The position numbers were made by a program, and so were the translations under genes. Source: Ramlibacter ginsenosidimutans (lineage in GTDB: Bacteria > Pseudomonadota > Gammaproteobacteria > Burkholderiales > Burkholderiaceae_C). Taken from it: DNA of 64,000 nucleotides. The notes beneath the pieces were generated by a model. The model ran no database searches. It was not told where the DNA came from and worked only from the letters and a program-made list of their open reading frames with translations. Location: assembly GCF_042678185.1 (NCBI RefSeq), contig NZ_JBHUDQ010000001.1. One strand, written 5' to 3'. Below are positions 11,102-20,257 of this stretch, one piece after another (positions within the stretch are counted from its first letter, which is position 1; every line of letters begins with the position of its first letter).

Positions 11102-12279
11102 CACCGCAGCTTCAAGGTGGAGAGGCCGACCAGGCACAGCAGCATGGTGATGATCCAGAAGCGGATCACGACCTGCGTCTCCTTCCAGCCGGTCTTCTCG
11201 AAATGGTGGTGCAGCGGCGCCATCAGCAGGATGCGCCGACCCTGCCCGTACTTGCGCTTCGTGTACTTGAAGTAGAGCACCTGCGCCATCACGGACAGCG
11301 CCTCCACCACGAAGATGCCGCCCATGATGGCCAGCACGATTTCCTGCCGCACGATCACGGCGATGGTTCCCAGCGCCCCGCCGAGCGCCAGCGCGCCTAC
11401 GTCTCCCATGAAGACCTGGGCCGGATGCGCGTTGAACCAGAGGAAGGCGAGCCCCGCCCCCGCGACCGCCGCGCAGAAGATCAGCAACTCGCCGGAACCG
11501 GGGATGTAGGGCAGCAGCAGGTACCGCGAGAACACCGAGCTGCCGGTCACGTACGCGAACACACCGAGCGCGGATCCGACCATCACCACCGGCATGATCG
11601 CCAGGCCGTCGAGGCCGTCGGTGAGGTTCACGGCGTTGCTGGAGCCGACGATCACCAGGTAGGTGAGGATCATGAAGCCGAACACGCCCAGCGGGTAGTT
11701 GACCTCCTTGACGAAGGGCACCAGCAGGCCCGCCTTGGGCGGCAGGGTCATGTCGAAGCCGGAGCGCACCCACTCGAAGAACAGGCCGATCACGCGCGTG
11801 TTGGAGGACTCGGAGACGCTGAACGCGAGGTAGAGCGCCGCGACCAGTCCGATCACCGACTGCCAGAAGTACTTCTCGCGCGAGGGCATCCCCTCGGGGT
11901 CCTTGTTGACCACCTTGCGCCAGTCGTCGACCCAGCCGATCGCGCCGAAACCCAGCGTCACGAGCATGACGATCCAGACGAAGCGATTGGTCCAGTCGAA
12001 CCACAGCAGCGTGGACACCCCGATCGAGATGAGGATCAGCACGCCGCCCATCGTGGGCGTGCCGCTCTTCACGAGGTGCGTGTCCATCGCGTAGCCGCGC
12101 ACCGGCTGGCCGATCTTGAGTGCGGTCAGGCGGCGGATCACCCAGGGTCCGGCGATGATGCCGATCAGCAGCGCCGTCATCGCGGCCATGACCGCGCGGA
12201 AGGTGATGTACTGGAAGACCCGGAAGAAGCCGAACTCGTGACCGTGGCTCTGCATCCAGGCGGCGAGGCTGACGATCAT
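11101..12279 (-). CDS. mraY: phospho-N-acetylmuramoyl-pentapeptide transferase
   Basis: MraY transfers phospho-MurNAc-pentapeptide to undecaprenyl phosphate, making lipid I. The product is 392 residues with about ten membrane helices. Visible signatures are SGTPTMGG near residue 70, the catalytic aspartates in GWVDDWRKV, NAVNLTDGLDGLA, and the HHHFEKTGW loop near the C-terminus. It overlaps murF by four bases. Confidence 0.97.
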   Translation of the reverse strand: MIVSLAAWMQSHGHEFGFFRVFQYITFRAVMAAMTALLIGIIAGPWVIRRLTALKIGQPVRGYAMDTHLVKSGTPTMGGVLILISIGVSTLLWFDWTNRFVWIVMLVTLGFGAIGWVDDWRKVVNKDPEGMPSREKYFWQSVIGLVAALYLAFSVSESSNTRVIGLFFEWVRSGFDMTLPPKAGLLVPFVKEVNYPLGVFGFMILTYLVIVGSSNAVNLTDGLDGLAIMPVVMVGSALGVFAYVTGSSVFSRYLLLPYIPGSGELLIFCAAVAGAGLAFLWFNAHPAQVFMGDVGALALGGALGTIAVIVRQEIVLAIMGGIFVVEALSVMAQVLYFKYTKRKYGQGRRILLMAPLHHHFEKTGWKETQVVIRFWIITMLLCLVGLSTLKLR

Positions 12280-13652
12280 GCCCGGTCTCCTTGGCTTCGT
12301 TCTTCTGCGTGGGCGACGATCGCTTGCACCACGCGCTCCATCTTCATGAAGCGCGATCCCTTCACCAGCACGCTCTCGCTGCCGGCCAGGGCCTGGACCA
12401 CGGCGGCGTTCAGCGCATCGACGTCACCGAAGTGGCGGGCCTTCAGGTGCGCGGCGAGTTCACCGAGCGTGAATACCTGCTCGATGCCGCGCTCGCGCGC
12501 ATACGAGCCCACCTCGTCATGGAAACCGGGGCCCTGGTCGCCGACCTCGCCCATGTCCCCCAGCACCAGCAGGCGCGGGCCGGGAAGTTCGGCCAGCACG
12601 TCGATGGCCGCGCGCACCGAGTCGGGGTTCGCGTTGTAGGTGTCGTCGACGACGGTGAGCGTGCGCGCGCCCAGGCGCAGCCCCAGCGCGCGCGAACGGC
12701 CCTTCACCGGCTCGAAGCTCTCCAGTCCGCGCACGATCGCGGCCAGCGGCGCGCCCGCGGCCAGCGCGCAGGCGGCCGCGGCCAGCGCATTGCGCACGTT
12801 GTGGCGGCCGGCGATATGGAGTCGGAACGCGATCGGCCCGGCGGGCGTCTGCGCCCTCACCTGCCAATGTCCCTCTTGCCATTCAGACCCGGCCAGAAAG
12901 AGGTCGGCGCCGCTCGCCTGCGCGGCACCGAAAGCCATGCAGGGGCGCGCGTTCGCGAGCCCCGTCCAGAGCATCGTGTACGCATCGTCCCCGGGGAACA
13001 CCGCGACGCCGCTGCGCGGCAAGGCCTCGAACACGCTGCCGTTCTCGCGCGCCACCGCTTCCACGGTCGCCATGAATTCCTGGTGCTCGCGCTGCGCGTT
13101 GTTCACCAGGGCCACGGTGGGCTCGGCGATCTTCGCCAGGTACGCGATCTCGCCGGGATGGTTCATTCCCAGTTCGACGACGCCCACGCGGTGCGCGCCC
13201 GTCAGGCGCAGCAGCGTGAGCGGCAGGCCGATGTCGTTGTTCAGGTTGCCCTGGGTGGCGAGATGGTGGCTGGGCTGCCAGGCCTTCAGGATCGACGCCA
13301 CCATCTGCGTGACGGTGGTCTTGCCGTTGCTGCCCGTGACCGCGATCAGCGGCAGCTGGTAGCGGCGGCGCCAGGCATTGGCGAGCCGGCCCAACGCCAG
13401 CTTGCTGTCTTCCACCTCGATGCCGGGCATGCCCGCAGGCAGCTTGCCGGGTTGGGCGATGGCGGCCACGGCGCCCCTGGCGCGCGCGTCGGCGATGAAA
13501 TCGTTGGCGTCGAAGCGTTCGCCCTTCAGCGCGACGAACAGGTCGCCGGCCTGCAGCGTGCGCGTGTCGGTGTGCACGCGCTGCACCGCGACGGCGCCGT
13601 CGCCCACGAGCCGGCCGCCGACCCATGCGGCTGCCTGCTGGAGCTGGAACAT
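12276..13652 (-). CDS. murF: UDP-N-acetylmuramoyl-tripeptide--D-alanyl-D-alanine ligase
   Basis: MurF attaches the D-Ala-D-Ala made by DdlB to UDP-MurNAc-tripeptide. The product is 458 residues. The N-terminal substrate domain has DTRTLQAGDLFVALKGERFD, the P-loop is VTGSNGKTTVTQM, and the C-terminal domain contains VVDDTYNANPDSVRAA. I chose the ATG at 13652, five bases after murE. A GTG at 13661 would restore a four-base overlap with the murE stop and cannot be excluded. Confidence 0.96.
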   Translation of the reverse strand: MFQLQQAAAWVGGRLVGDGAVAVQRVHTDTRTLQAGDLFVALKGERFDANDFIADARARGAVAAIAQPGKLPAGMPGIEVEDSKLALGRLANAWRRRYQLPLIAVTGSNGKTTVTQMVASILKAWQPSHHLATQGNLNNDIGLPLTLLRLTGAHRVGVVELGMNHPGEIAYLAKIAEPTVALVNNAQREHQEFMATVEAVARENGSVFEALPRSGVAVFPGDDAYTMLWTGLANARPCMAFGAAQASGADLFLAGSEWQEGHWQVRAQTPAGPIAFRLHIAGRHNVRNALAAAACALAAGAPLAAIVRGLESFEPVKGRSRALGLRLGARTLTVVDDTYNANPDSVRAAIDVLAELPGPRLLVLGDMGEVGDQGPGFHDEVGSYARERGIEQVFTLGELAAHLKARHFGDVDALNAAVVQALAGSESVLVKGSRFMKMERVVQAIVAHAEERSQGDRA

Positions 13653-13657
13653 CTGGT

Positions 13658-15145
13658 TCACTGGATGCGGCCCACGCGGGCTCCGTAGTTCTGCAGCGCC
13701 GCCTGGGCGTGCGCCTGGTCGGAGAACGGCTGCTTCACGCCCCCGATCTCCTGGTAATCCTCGTGGCCCTTGCCGGCCACCAGGATCACGTCCTGGGGCG
13801 CCGCGGCGGCGATGCTGTCGGCGATGGCGCTGGCGCGGTCCGCCTGCACTTCGACCACGTCGGCATGGGACAGCCCCAGCAGCACCTGGCTGATGATGGC
13901 TTCGGGCTTTTCGGTGCGCGGATTGTCGCTGGTCACCACCACGCGGTCGGCTTCCTTTTCGGCGACGGCGGCCATCAGGGGCCGCTTCACCGGGTCGCGG
14001 TCGCCGCCGCAACCGAACACGCACCAGAGCTGGCCGCCCCGCTGCTGCGCGAGCGGGCGCAGCGCCTGCAGCGCCTTTTCCAGCGCGTCGGGCGTATGCG
14101 CATAGTCGACGGCCACCAGCGGCTTGCCCGCTTCGTTCAGCCGCTCCATGCGGCCGGGCACCGGCAAGAGGTCCGCGCATGCCGCCACCGCGTTCGCGAG
14201 CGGCACGCCGATGGCGCGCATCATGCCCAGCACGCCCAGCAGGTTGGAGACGTTGTACTGCCCGATCAGCTTCGTGCGCAGCTCGTGCTGCTCGCCGCCT
14301 TCGGCCACCAGGAAGCGCAGTCCCTCGCTGCTGTAGCCGATGTCGCGCGCACGCAGGCGGGCGTCACGTTCGCACGAGAGCGTCCACACGTCCATGCGGC
14401 TGCGCTGCAGCCTGGCCGCGAGCTCGGCGCCCTTGGCATCGTCGATGTTCAACACCGCCGCCTGCAGGCCGGGCCACGCGAACAGTTCGGCCTTCGCCGA
14501 CCAGTAGGCGTCCATCGAGCCGTGGTAGTCCAGGTGGTCCTGCGTGAAGTTGGTGAAACCCGCGACCCGGATGCGGGTGCCGTCCAGGCGGCGCTCCACG
14601 ATGCCGATGGAAGACGCCTCGATGGCGCAGGCCTTCGCGCCTTCCTGCACGAAGCGGCGGAAGTGCCGCTGCATCAGCACCGGGTCGGGCGTGGTCAGTC
14701 CCGTGTGCTCCACGTGCGGCGGCCGGCCGATGCCGAGCGTGCCGATCAGTCCGCAGGACAGGCCCACGTTCGACAGCGCCTGCGCCAGCCACCACGCGGT
14801 GGAGGTCTTGCCATTCGTGCCGGTGACGGCCAGCACGTCCAGCTGGTGGCTTGGCTCGCCGTAGAACAGCGCGCCGATCGGTCCCGTTGCGGCCTTCAGG
14901 CCTTCGTACGCGGCGACCGCGTCGCTGTCGAACCCGTACCCATCGCTCCCGGCCAGCTCCACCAGGCAGGCCTGCGCGCCCTGCGCCAGGGCGCCGGGCA
15001 CGAACTTGCGGCCGTCGGTGGCCGCGCCGGGCCAAGCGATGAAAGCGTCGCCGCGGCCGACCTTGCGGCTGTCGCAGTGCACGTCGCCGGTGACGCGCGA
15101 ACGGAGCCACTGCGCGGCTTCGTGCGGCGTGCGCAGGACCTGCAT
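13658..15145 (-). CDS. murE: UDP-N-acetylmuramoyl-L-alanyl-D-glutamate--2,6-diaminopimelate ligase
   Basis: MurE adds the third stem residue. The product is 495 residues with the P-loop VTGTNGKTSTAWW and GCGGDRDPVKRPLM in the C-terminal domain. The specificity motif DNPR (SDNPRTEKPE) indicates meso-diaminopimelate rather than lysine, consistent with a Gram-negative wall. The ATG at 15145 shares one base with the ftsI stop. Confidence 0.96.
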   Translation of the reverse strand: MQVLRTPHEAAQWLRSRVTGDVHCDSRKVGRGDAFIAWPGAATDGRKFVPGALAQGAQACLVELAGSDGYGFDSDAVAAYEGLKAATGPIGALFYGEPSHQLDVLAVTGTNGKTSTAWWLAQALSNVGLSCGLIGTLGIGRPPHVEHTGLTTPDPVLMQRHFRRFVQEGAKACAIEASSIGIVERRLDGTRIRVAGFTNFTQDHLDYHGSMDAYWSAKAELFAWPGLQAAVLNIDDAKGAELAARLQRSRMDVWTLSCERDARLRARDIGYSSEGLRFLVAEGGEQHELRTKLIGQYNVSNLLGVLGMMRAIGVPLANAVAACADLLPVPGRMERLNEAGKPLVAVDYAHTPDALEKALQALRPLAQQRGGQLWCVFGCGGDRDPVKRPLMAAVAEKEADRVVVTSDNPRTEKPEAIISQVLLGLSHADVVEVQADRASAIADSIAAAAPQDVILVAGKGHEDYQEIGGVKQPFSDQAHAQAALQNYGARVGRIQ

Positions 15146-16881
15146 CAGAACGACTCCTCGACCGACTGCACCAGCACCTGCGGCTTCACGCTCATGTCCG
15201 GCTGCACGCCCAGGACACGCAACGTCTGCTGCACGGTGGCGCTGAACACCGGAGCGGCGACGTCGCCGCCGAAGTACTTGCCGGCGCTGGGCTCGTCGAT
15301 CATGACCGCCACGACGATGCGCGGATTGTCGATCGGCGCCATGCCGACGAACACGCCGCGGTACTTGTGCTCGGCGTAGCCGCGGCCTTCCTGCTTGTGC
15401 GCCGTGCCGGTCTTGCCGCCGACCGAGTAGCCGAGGGTCTGCGCGCGCGGAGCGGTGCCGCCGTTCTGCGTCACCAGGTGCAGCATCTGGCGAATCTCCT
15501 GCGCCACCTTCGGCTGCAGCAGGCGGATGCCGGGCACGTTGCCATCCGTCTTCAACAGGCTCACCGGGACGATCTCGCCGTCGCGCGCGAACACGGTGTA
15601 TGCGTGCGCCAGCTGGAACAGGCTCACGGACAGGCCGTACCCGTACGCCATCGTCGCCTGCTCCACCGGGCGCCACGACTTGTAGGGCCGCAGCCGCCCG
15701 CTCACCGCGCCGGGGAACGCGACTTGCGGCCGCTGGCCAAAGCCGACCTCGGTGTACATCTCCCAGACGTCCTTGGGCGGCATCTGCAGCGAGAGCTTGG
15801 CCGCGCCGATGTTGCTGGACTTCTGGATCACCTGGCTCACGGTGAGAGCGGTGCTCGCGTGGTCGTCATGGATGGTGAAGCCGCCCAGGCTCATGCGCCC
15901 GCCATTGGTGGCGATCACCGAGTCCGGTGTAACCAGGCCCTTCTCGAGGGCGAGCGACACGATCAGGGGCTTCATCGTCGAGCCCGGCTCGAAGCTGTCG
16001 GTGAGCGCGCGGTTGCGCAGCTGCGCGCCCGTGAGGTTCTGGCGCTTCGCGGGGTTGTAGCTGGGATAGTTGGCCAGCGCGAGCACTTCGCCCGTGTGTG
16101 CGTCCAGCACGATCACGCTGCCCGCCTTGGCCTTGTTCTGCACGACCGAATCGCGCAGTTGCTGGTACGCGAAGAACTGCACCTTGCTGTCGATGGAGAG
16201 CTGGATGTCCTTGCCGTCGACGGGTGGCACCTGCTGGCCCACGTCCTCGACGATGCGACCCAGGCGGTCCTTGATCACGCGGCGCGAGCCCGGCCGGCCG
16301 GCCAGCTGCTTCTCGTACGCGAGTTCCACGCCTTCCTGGCCCTTGTCCTCGACGTTGGTGAAGCCCACGACGTGCGCCGCGGCCTCGCCCTCGGGATACT
16401 GGCGGCGATATTCCTTGCGCTGGTAGATGCCCTTGATGTCCAGCGTCGCAATCTGCCGCGCGACCGATTCGTCCACCTCGCGCCGCAGCCACACGAAGCT
16501 CTTCTCGTCGTCGCCCAGCCGCTTCATCAGCTCCGGCAGCGGCATGTCCAGCAGCTTGGCGAGCTGCGCGAGCTTGGCGGAATCGCGTTCGACTTCTTCC
16601 GGCATCGCCCAGATGCTGGGCACGGGAACGCTGCTGGCCAGCAACTGGCCGTTGCGATCGAGGATGCGGCCGCGATTGGCGGGCAGTTCCAGCGTGCGCG
16701 CGAAGCGCACCTCGCCCTGCTTGATGTAGAAATCGTTGCCCCACACCTGCACCCAGGCCGCGCGGCCCGCGAGCCCCAGGAAGCCCAGGGCGATGCCGGC
16801 GACGATCAGCTTGCTGCGCCAGACCGGCGTGCGGCTGGCGAGCAGAGGGCTCGATGAATAAGCGACGACGCGTCCGCTCAT
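15145..16881 (-). CDS. ftsI: septal peptidoglycan transpeptidase FtsI (PBP3)
   Basis: FtsI crosslinks septal peptidoglycan as partner of FtsW. The product is 578 residues: an N-terminal membrane anchor (about 22-45), the PBP dimerisation domain beginning ANRGRILDRNGQLLAS, and the transpeptidase domain. The active-site serine tetrad is STMK in EPGSTMKPLI, the second motif is SSN in IQKSSNIGA, and the third is KTG in GGKTGTAHK. It overlaps ftsL by four bases. Confidence 0.97.
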   Translation of the reverse strand: MSGRVVAYSSSPLLASRTPVWRSKLIVAGIALGFLGLAGRAAWVQVWGNDFYIKQGEVRFARTLELPANRGRILDRNGQLLASSVPVPSIWAMPEEVERDSAKLAQLAKLLDMPLPELMKRLGDDEKSFVWLRREVDESVARQIATLDIKGIYQRKEYRRQYPEGEAAAHVVGFTNVEDKGQEGVELAYEKQLAGRPGSRRVIKDRLGRIVEDVGQQVPPVDGKDIQLSIDSKVQFFAYQQLRDSVVQNKAKAGSVIVLDAHTGEVLALANYPSYNPAKRQNLTGAQLRNRALTDSFEPGSTMKPLIVSLALEKGLVTPDSVIATNGGRMSLGGFTIHDDHASTALTVSQVIQKSSNIGAAKLSLQMPPKDVWEMYTEVGFGQRPQVAFPGAVSGRLRPYKSWRPVEQATMAYGYGLSVSLFQLAHAYTVFARDGEIVPVSLLKTDGNVPGIRLLQPKVAQEIRQMLHLVTQNGGTAPRAQTLGYSVGGKTGTAHKQEGRGYAEHKYRGVFVGMAPIDNPRIVVAVMIDEPSAGKYFGGDVAAPVFSATVQQTLRVLGVQPDMSVKPQVLVQSVEESF

Positions 16882-17183
16882 TGCTCGGCCTCTGCGTGAG
16901 CGGCGCTGGCGGCCGCGCCCTTGAGCGTCACGTATTGCGTGATCGCGGGCGTCGCCGGCTTCATGTGCAGCTGGTCCTTCGCGAGCCGCTCGACGCGCGC
17001 CGGCGTGGCCTGCGCGCGTTTTTCCAGCTGCAGCCGCTCGTGCTCGATGTCCAGCTTGCGCGCCTCGTTCTGCGCCCGCTCGATCTCGGTGTAGAGGTGG
17101 CGCGAGTCGTACTGCACCTGCACGAGGTACAGCGCGCTGGCCAGCACCGACACCAGCAGGGTGAGGTTGAGGCGGAGCATCAT
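16878..17183 (-). CDS. ftsL: cell division protein FtsL
   Basis: FtsL is a 101-residue bitopic protein that pairs with FtsB through a coiled coil and activates FtsWI. A membrane helix spans about residues 4-22. It is followed by a charged heptad-like region (YTEIERAQNEARKLDIEHER) and the family's short C-terminal block. Position between rsmH and ftsI, with four-base overlaps on both sides, supports the call despite low sequence conservation in this family. Confidence 0.93.
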   Translation of the reverse strand: MMLRLNLTLLVSVLASALYLVQVQYDSRHLYTEIERAQNEARKLDIEHERLQLEKRAQATPARVERLAKDQLHMKPATPAITQYVTLKGAAASAAHAEAEQ

Positions 17184-18091
17184 GCTCGCGTCCTCTCCGC
17201 GACGCGCATGATGGCGCTGCGCGCGCGCGGGTTCGCCTGGATTTCCTGCGCGGTCGGCTTGACGCGCTCGATCGCGCGCAGCTTCATCGGCTTGGGTGCG
17301 GCGAACGGCGCACGGCGGTCCACCTCATCGCGCGAATGCCTGGCGATGAACTGCTTGACGATCCGGTCCTCCAGCGAATGGAAGCTGATCACCACCAGTC
17401 GGCCTTCCGGTTGCAATACGTCGAGACTCGCCTTCAGAGCTTCCTGCAGTTCGTCCAGTTCACCGTTGACGAAAATCCGAAGAGCCTGAAATGTGCGCGT
17501 GGCCGGGTCCTGGCCCGGCTCGCGGGTCCGCACCGCACCAGCCACGAGCTGGGCCAGCTCGGAGGTGCTTGCCAGCGGTCCGCGCTCCTGCCGGCGAGCT
17601 GCAATCGCCTTTGCAATCGGAACAGCAAACCGTTCTTCGCCATAGTCACGGATCACCTCCGCCATCAGTTCCACCGGGGCGGTGGCGAGCCAGTCCGCGG
17701 CGCTGGTGCCGCGCGTCGGGTCCATGCGCATGTCCAGCGGTCCGTCGGCACGGAAGGAGAAACCGCGCGCGGGGTTGTCGATCTGCGGCGAGCTGATGCC
17801 CAGGTCCATCAGGATGCCCGTCGCACTGTTCGCTTCCAGCTCGCGCAGCGCCGCGAAGCCCTGGTGCCGGATCTCGAAGCGCGGGTCCTCGATCGCATTG
17901 CCCACGGAGATGGCCTCCGGGTCCTTGTCGTACGCGAGCAGGCGGCCGCGCTCGTCCAGGCGCGAGAGGATCAGGCGCGAGTGCCCGCCGCGCCCGAAGG
18001 TCGCGTCGATGTAGTTTCCATCCGGCTTGGTGACGAGGGCGTCGACTGCTTCGTTCAACAAGACGGTGGTGTGTTGCCATGTGCCGTCCAC
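17180..18091 (-). CDS. rsmH: 16S rRNA (cytosine1402-N4)-methyltransferase RsmH
   Basis: RsmH (MraW) methylates N4 of C1402 in the 16S rRNA decoding centre. The product is 303 residues with the SAM-binding motif DATFGRGGHSRLIL, ILMDLGISSPQID, the RGFSFRADGPLDMRMD block and VISFHSLEDRIVK, all diagnostic. The start codon is GTG at 18091, nine bases after mraZ. This is the usual second gene of dcw clusters. Confidence 0.97.
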   Translation of the reverse strand: MDGTWQHTTVLLNEAVDALVTKPDGNYIDATFGRGGHSRLILSRLDERGRLLAYDKDPEAISVGNAIEDPRFEIRHQGFAALRELEANSATGILMDLGISSPQIDNPARGFSFRADGPLDMRMDPTRGTSAADWLATAPVELMAEVIRDYGEERFAVPIAKAIAARRQERGPLASTSELAQLVAGAVRTREPGQDPATRTFQALRIFVNGELDELQEALKASLDVLQPEGRLVVISFHSLEDRIVKQFIARHSRDEVDRRAPFAAPKPMKLRAIERVKPTAQEIQANPRARSAIMRVAERTRA

Positions 18092-18100
18092 CGCTTGCCT

Positions 18101-18529
18101 TCAGAAAGAGAAGTCCTTGAAGGCATCGGGCATGTCGCCGCGCATTGCCTCGGCCTCCTTGGCCTCGTAAGTCGCCTTGTCCCAGAGTTCGAAGTTGTTG
18201 CCCATGCCCAGCAGCATCACGTCCTTCTCGATGCCCGCCGCGGCACGAAGCTCGGGCGACACCAGGACGCGGCCGGTTCCATCCAGCTCCACGTCCATCG
18301 CGTTGCCCAGGAAGATTCTCTTCCACCACTGCGCCGACATGGGGAGCTGGGCGATGCGTTCACGAAATGTTTCCCACTCCGGCCGAGGAAAAATCATGAG
18401 ACAGCCGTGCGGGTGGCGGGTGATGGTGAGGCGGTTCTCGGCGGTCGCGGCCAGGACGTCACGGTGCCGGGTCGGCATGGATAGCCGCCCCTTGGCATCG
18501 AGACTCAGCGACGAGGCGCCCTGGAACAC
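18101..18529 (-). CDS. mraZ: transcriptional regulator MraZ
   Basis: MraZ is the AbrB-like repressor of the dcw operon in other proteobacteria. The product is 142 residues with two MraZ domains, each carrying the DxKGR(L)-type motif (LDAKGRLSMPTRHRD near the start and LDGTGRVLVSPELR in the second half). It starts with GTG at 18529, preceded by GAGGA on the minus strand. MraZ boxes lie 48-62 bases upstream, which suggests autoregulation of the whole cluster. Confidence 0.96.
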   Translation of the reverse strand: MFQGASSLSLDAKGRLSMPTRHRDVLAATAENRLTITRHPHGCLMIFPRPEWETFRERIAQLPMSAQWWKRIFLGNAMDVELDGTGRVLVSPELRAAAGIEKDVMLLGMGNNFELWDKATYEAKEAEAMRGDMPDAFKDFSF

Positions 18530-18576
18530 TTGTGTCAGTCCTCACTGCGACGGAACGGCAAAAGGAGGAGTGGTTT

Positions 18577-18591
18577 CCCACGATCCCCCAC
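18577..18591 (-). promoter_or_regulatory. MraZ operator boxes
   Basis: On the minus strand the sequence reads GTGGG-GGATC-GTGGG, two perfect GTGGG boxes with 10-base periodicity. A degenerate third box (GTGCA) lies one period upstream at 18597-18601. MraZ of other bacteria binds repeats of this type with five-base spacers upstream of mraZ. Placement between a putative promoter and the mraZ start fits autorepression. Confidence 0.7.
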
Positions 18592-18609
18592 TTCATTGCA
18601 CTTTTTTGC

Positions 18610-18637
18610 ACTGTAGCAGGAAATCGTTGAGGCGCAA
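18610..18637 (-). promoter_or_regulatory. putative sigma-70 promoter of the dcw operon
   Basis: The minus strand carries TTGCGC (18637-18632), a 16-base spacer, and TACAGT (18615-18610) preceded by TGC. Transcription would start just upstream of the MraZ boxes. The elements are imperfect and other choices exist in this AT-richer stretch, so this is a best guess. Confidence 0.4.
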
Positions 18638-18683
18638 TGGGTGCTTGGTAATTTTTGGCAATGAAATCAAGCACTTAGCAAGC

Positions 18684-18709
18684 AAAACGGAGGCCGCAGC
18701 CTCCGTTTT
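18684..18709 (-). terminator. rho-independent terminator after hslU
   Basis: A perfect 11-bp stem (AAAACGGAGGC with GCCTCCGTTTT) encloses a four-base loop. On the minus strand it ends in GTTTTGCTT, 54 bases after the hslU stop. It separates the hslVU unit from the dcw promoter. The element is flanked by a direct repeat CAAGCACTTAGC on each side. Confidence 0.8.
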
Positions 18710-18762
18710 CCCTTTCAAAGCAAGCACTTAGCCAGTGCACTTGATGTGATTCGTGCAGCCCC

Positions 18763-20076
18763 TCACAGGATGTAGCGCGAAAGATCCTCGTTGCGACTGA
18801 GCTCGGAAAGCCGCGCGTCCACGTACGGCCCGTCGATGCGCACCGACTGGCCCTCCAGGCGCGACGCACCGAAGCTCACTTCGTCCAGCAAGCGCTCCAT
18901 CACCGTGGAGAGCCGCCGTGCACCGATGTTCTCCGTGCGCTCGTTCACGTCATAGGCGATCTGCGCCAGGCGCGTGATGCCTTCCGGGGTGAATTCGAGC
19001 TGCACGCCCTCCGTGGCAAGCAGGGCTTCGTACTGCTTCACGAGCGAGGCATGCGTGGACGTGAGGATCGCCTCGAAGTCCTGCACAGAGAGCGATGCGA
19101 GCTCCACCCGGATCGGGAAGCGGCCCTGCAGCTCCGGGATGAGGTCGCTCGGCTTCGCGAGATGGAATGCGCCACTCGCGATGAACAGGATGTGGTCCGT
19201 GCGGATGGGGCCGTACTTCGTCGAGACGGTCGTTCCTTCCACCAGGGGCAGCAGGTCGCGCTGCACGCCCTGGCGGGAGACCTCGGCGCCGCCCGCGTCG
19301 CTGCGCGAGGTGACCTTGTCGATCTCGTCGATGAAGACGATGCCGTTCTGCTCCGCGTTCTGGATGGCGGCGGCCTTGATCTCGTCCTCGTTCACCATGG
19401 CGGCCGCCTCCTCGTCCACCAGCAGCCGCATCGCCTCGCGGATCTTCAGCTTGCGCGTCTTGCGCCGGTTGCCGCCGAACTGGCTGAACATGCCCTTGAG
19501 CTGCTCCGCCATGTCCTCCATGCCGGCGGGTCCCATGATTTCCAGCTGCGGCTTCGCGTCGGCGACGTCGATCTCGATCTCCTTGTCGTCGAGCTCGCCC
19601 TCCCGCAGCTTCTTGCGGAACACCTGGCGCGCCGTGCTGTCGCCACCGTCCTCGCCGCGCGCCAGCGGAACGAGCACCTGCAGGATGCGTGCTTCGGCGG
19701 CGTCTTCGGCGCGCGTGCGCACCTTGCGCATCTCGGCGATCCGCGTCTGCTTCACCGCCATTTCGGCCAGGTCGCGCACGATGGAGTCGACGTCCTTGCC
19801 GACGTAGCCGACCTCCGTGAACTTCGTGGCTTCCACCTTGATGAAGGGCGCATCCGCCAGCCGCGCGAGCCGGCGCGCAATCTCCGTCTTGCCCACGCCG
19901 GTCGGACCGATCATGAGGATGTTCTTGGGCGTGATCTCGTGCCGGAGTTTCTCGTCGACCTGCTGGCGCCGCCAGCGATTGCGCAGGGCGATGGCCACTG
20001 CACGCTTGGCGTCGGCCTGGCCGACGATGTGGCGATCGAGTTCGGAGACGATCTCCTGGGGGGTCATGGAGGACAT
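18763..20076 (-). CDS. hslU: ATP-dependent protease ATPase subunit HslU
   Basis: HslU (ClpY) is the AAA+ unfoldase that feeds substrates to HslV in the cytosol. The product is 437 residues: IVGQADAKRAVAIAL near the N-terminus, Walker A GPTGVGKTE, pore-loop region YVGKDVDS, a charged I-domain insert, Walker B GIVFIDEIDK, and the C-terminal SRYIL tail that docks in the HslV pocket. hslV lies just upstream, separated by a repeat-bearing 181-base spacer. Confidence 0.98.
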   Translation of the reverse strand: MSSMTPQEIVSELDRHIVGQADAKRAVAIALRNRWRRQQVDEKLRHEITPKNILMIGPTGVGKTEIARRLARLADAPFIKVEATKFTEVGYVGKDVDSIVRDLAEMAVKQTRIAEMRKVRTRAEDAAEARILQVLVPLARGEDGGDSTARQVFRKKLREGELDDKEIEIDVADAKPQLEIMGPAGMEDMAEQLKGMFSQFGGNRRKTRKLKIREAMRLLVDEEAAAMVNEDEIKAAAIQNAEQNGIVFIDEIDKVTSRSDAGGAEVSRQGVQRDLLPLVEGTTVSTKYGPIRTDHILFIASGAFHLAKPSDLIPELQGRFPIRVELASLSVQDFEAILTSTHASLVKQYEALLATEGVQLEFTPEGITRLAQIAYDVNERTENIGARRLSTVMERLLDEVSFGASRLEGQSVRIDGPYVDARLSELSRNEDLSRYIL

Positions 20077-20122
20077 GAGGGGTCCTGGAGGAGTAAGTGG
20101 GGGGAGATGAAGACTGAAAGGC

Positions 20123-20242
20123 CAACAACCGGACGCAGAGGGCGCAGAGGGCGCAGAGGTTGCGCGGAGGACGCAAAAGGAACAGCCTATGAAGGATTCT
20201 CTTGCGACCTCTGCGAACCCTTTGCGGCCCCTGCCTCTGGAT
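20123..20242. repeat. dispersed palindromic repeat, CGCAGAGG/CGCAAAGG family, copy 2 (inside the hslV-hslU operon)
   Basis: The left part reads AACAACCGGACGCAGAGG followed by two GGCGCAGAGG-like units and GGACGCAAAAGG. The right part is an imperfect reverse complement (GCGACCTCTGCG, then CTTTGCGG). It lies just after the hslV stop and fills most of the hslV-hslU spacer. Copies 1 and 3 are at 98 and 54957. Confidence 0.7.
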
Positions 20243-20257
20243 GTCTGTCCTTGGAAC

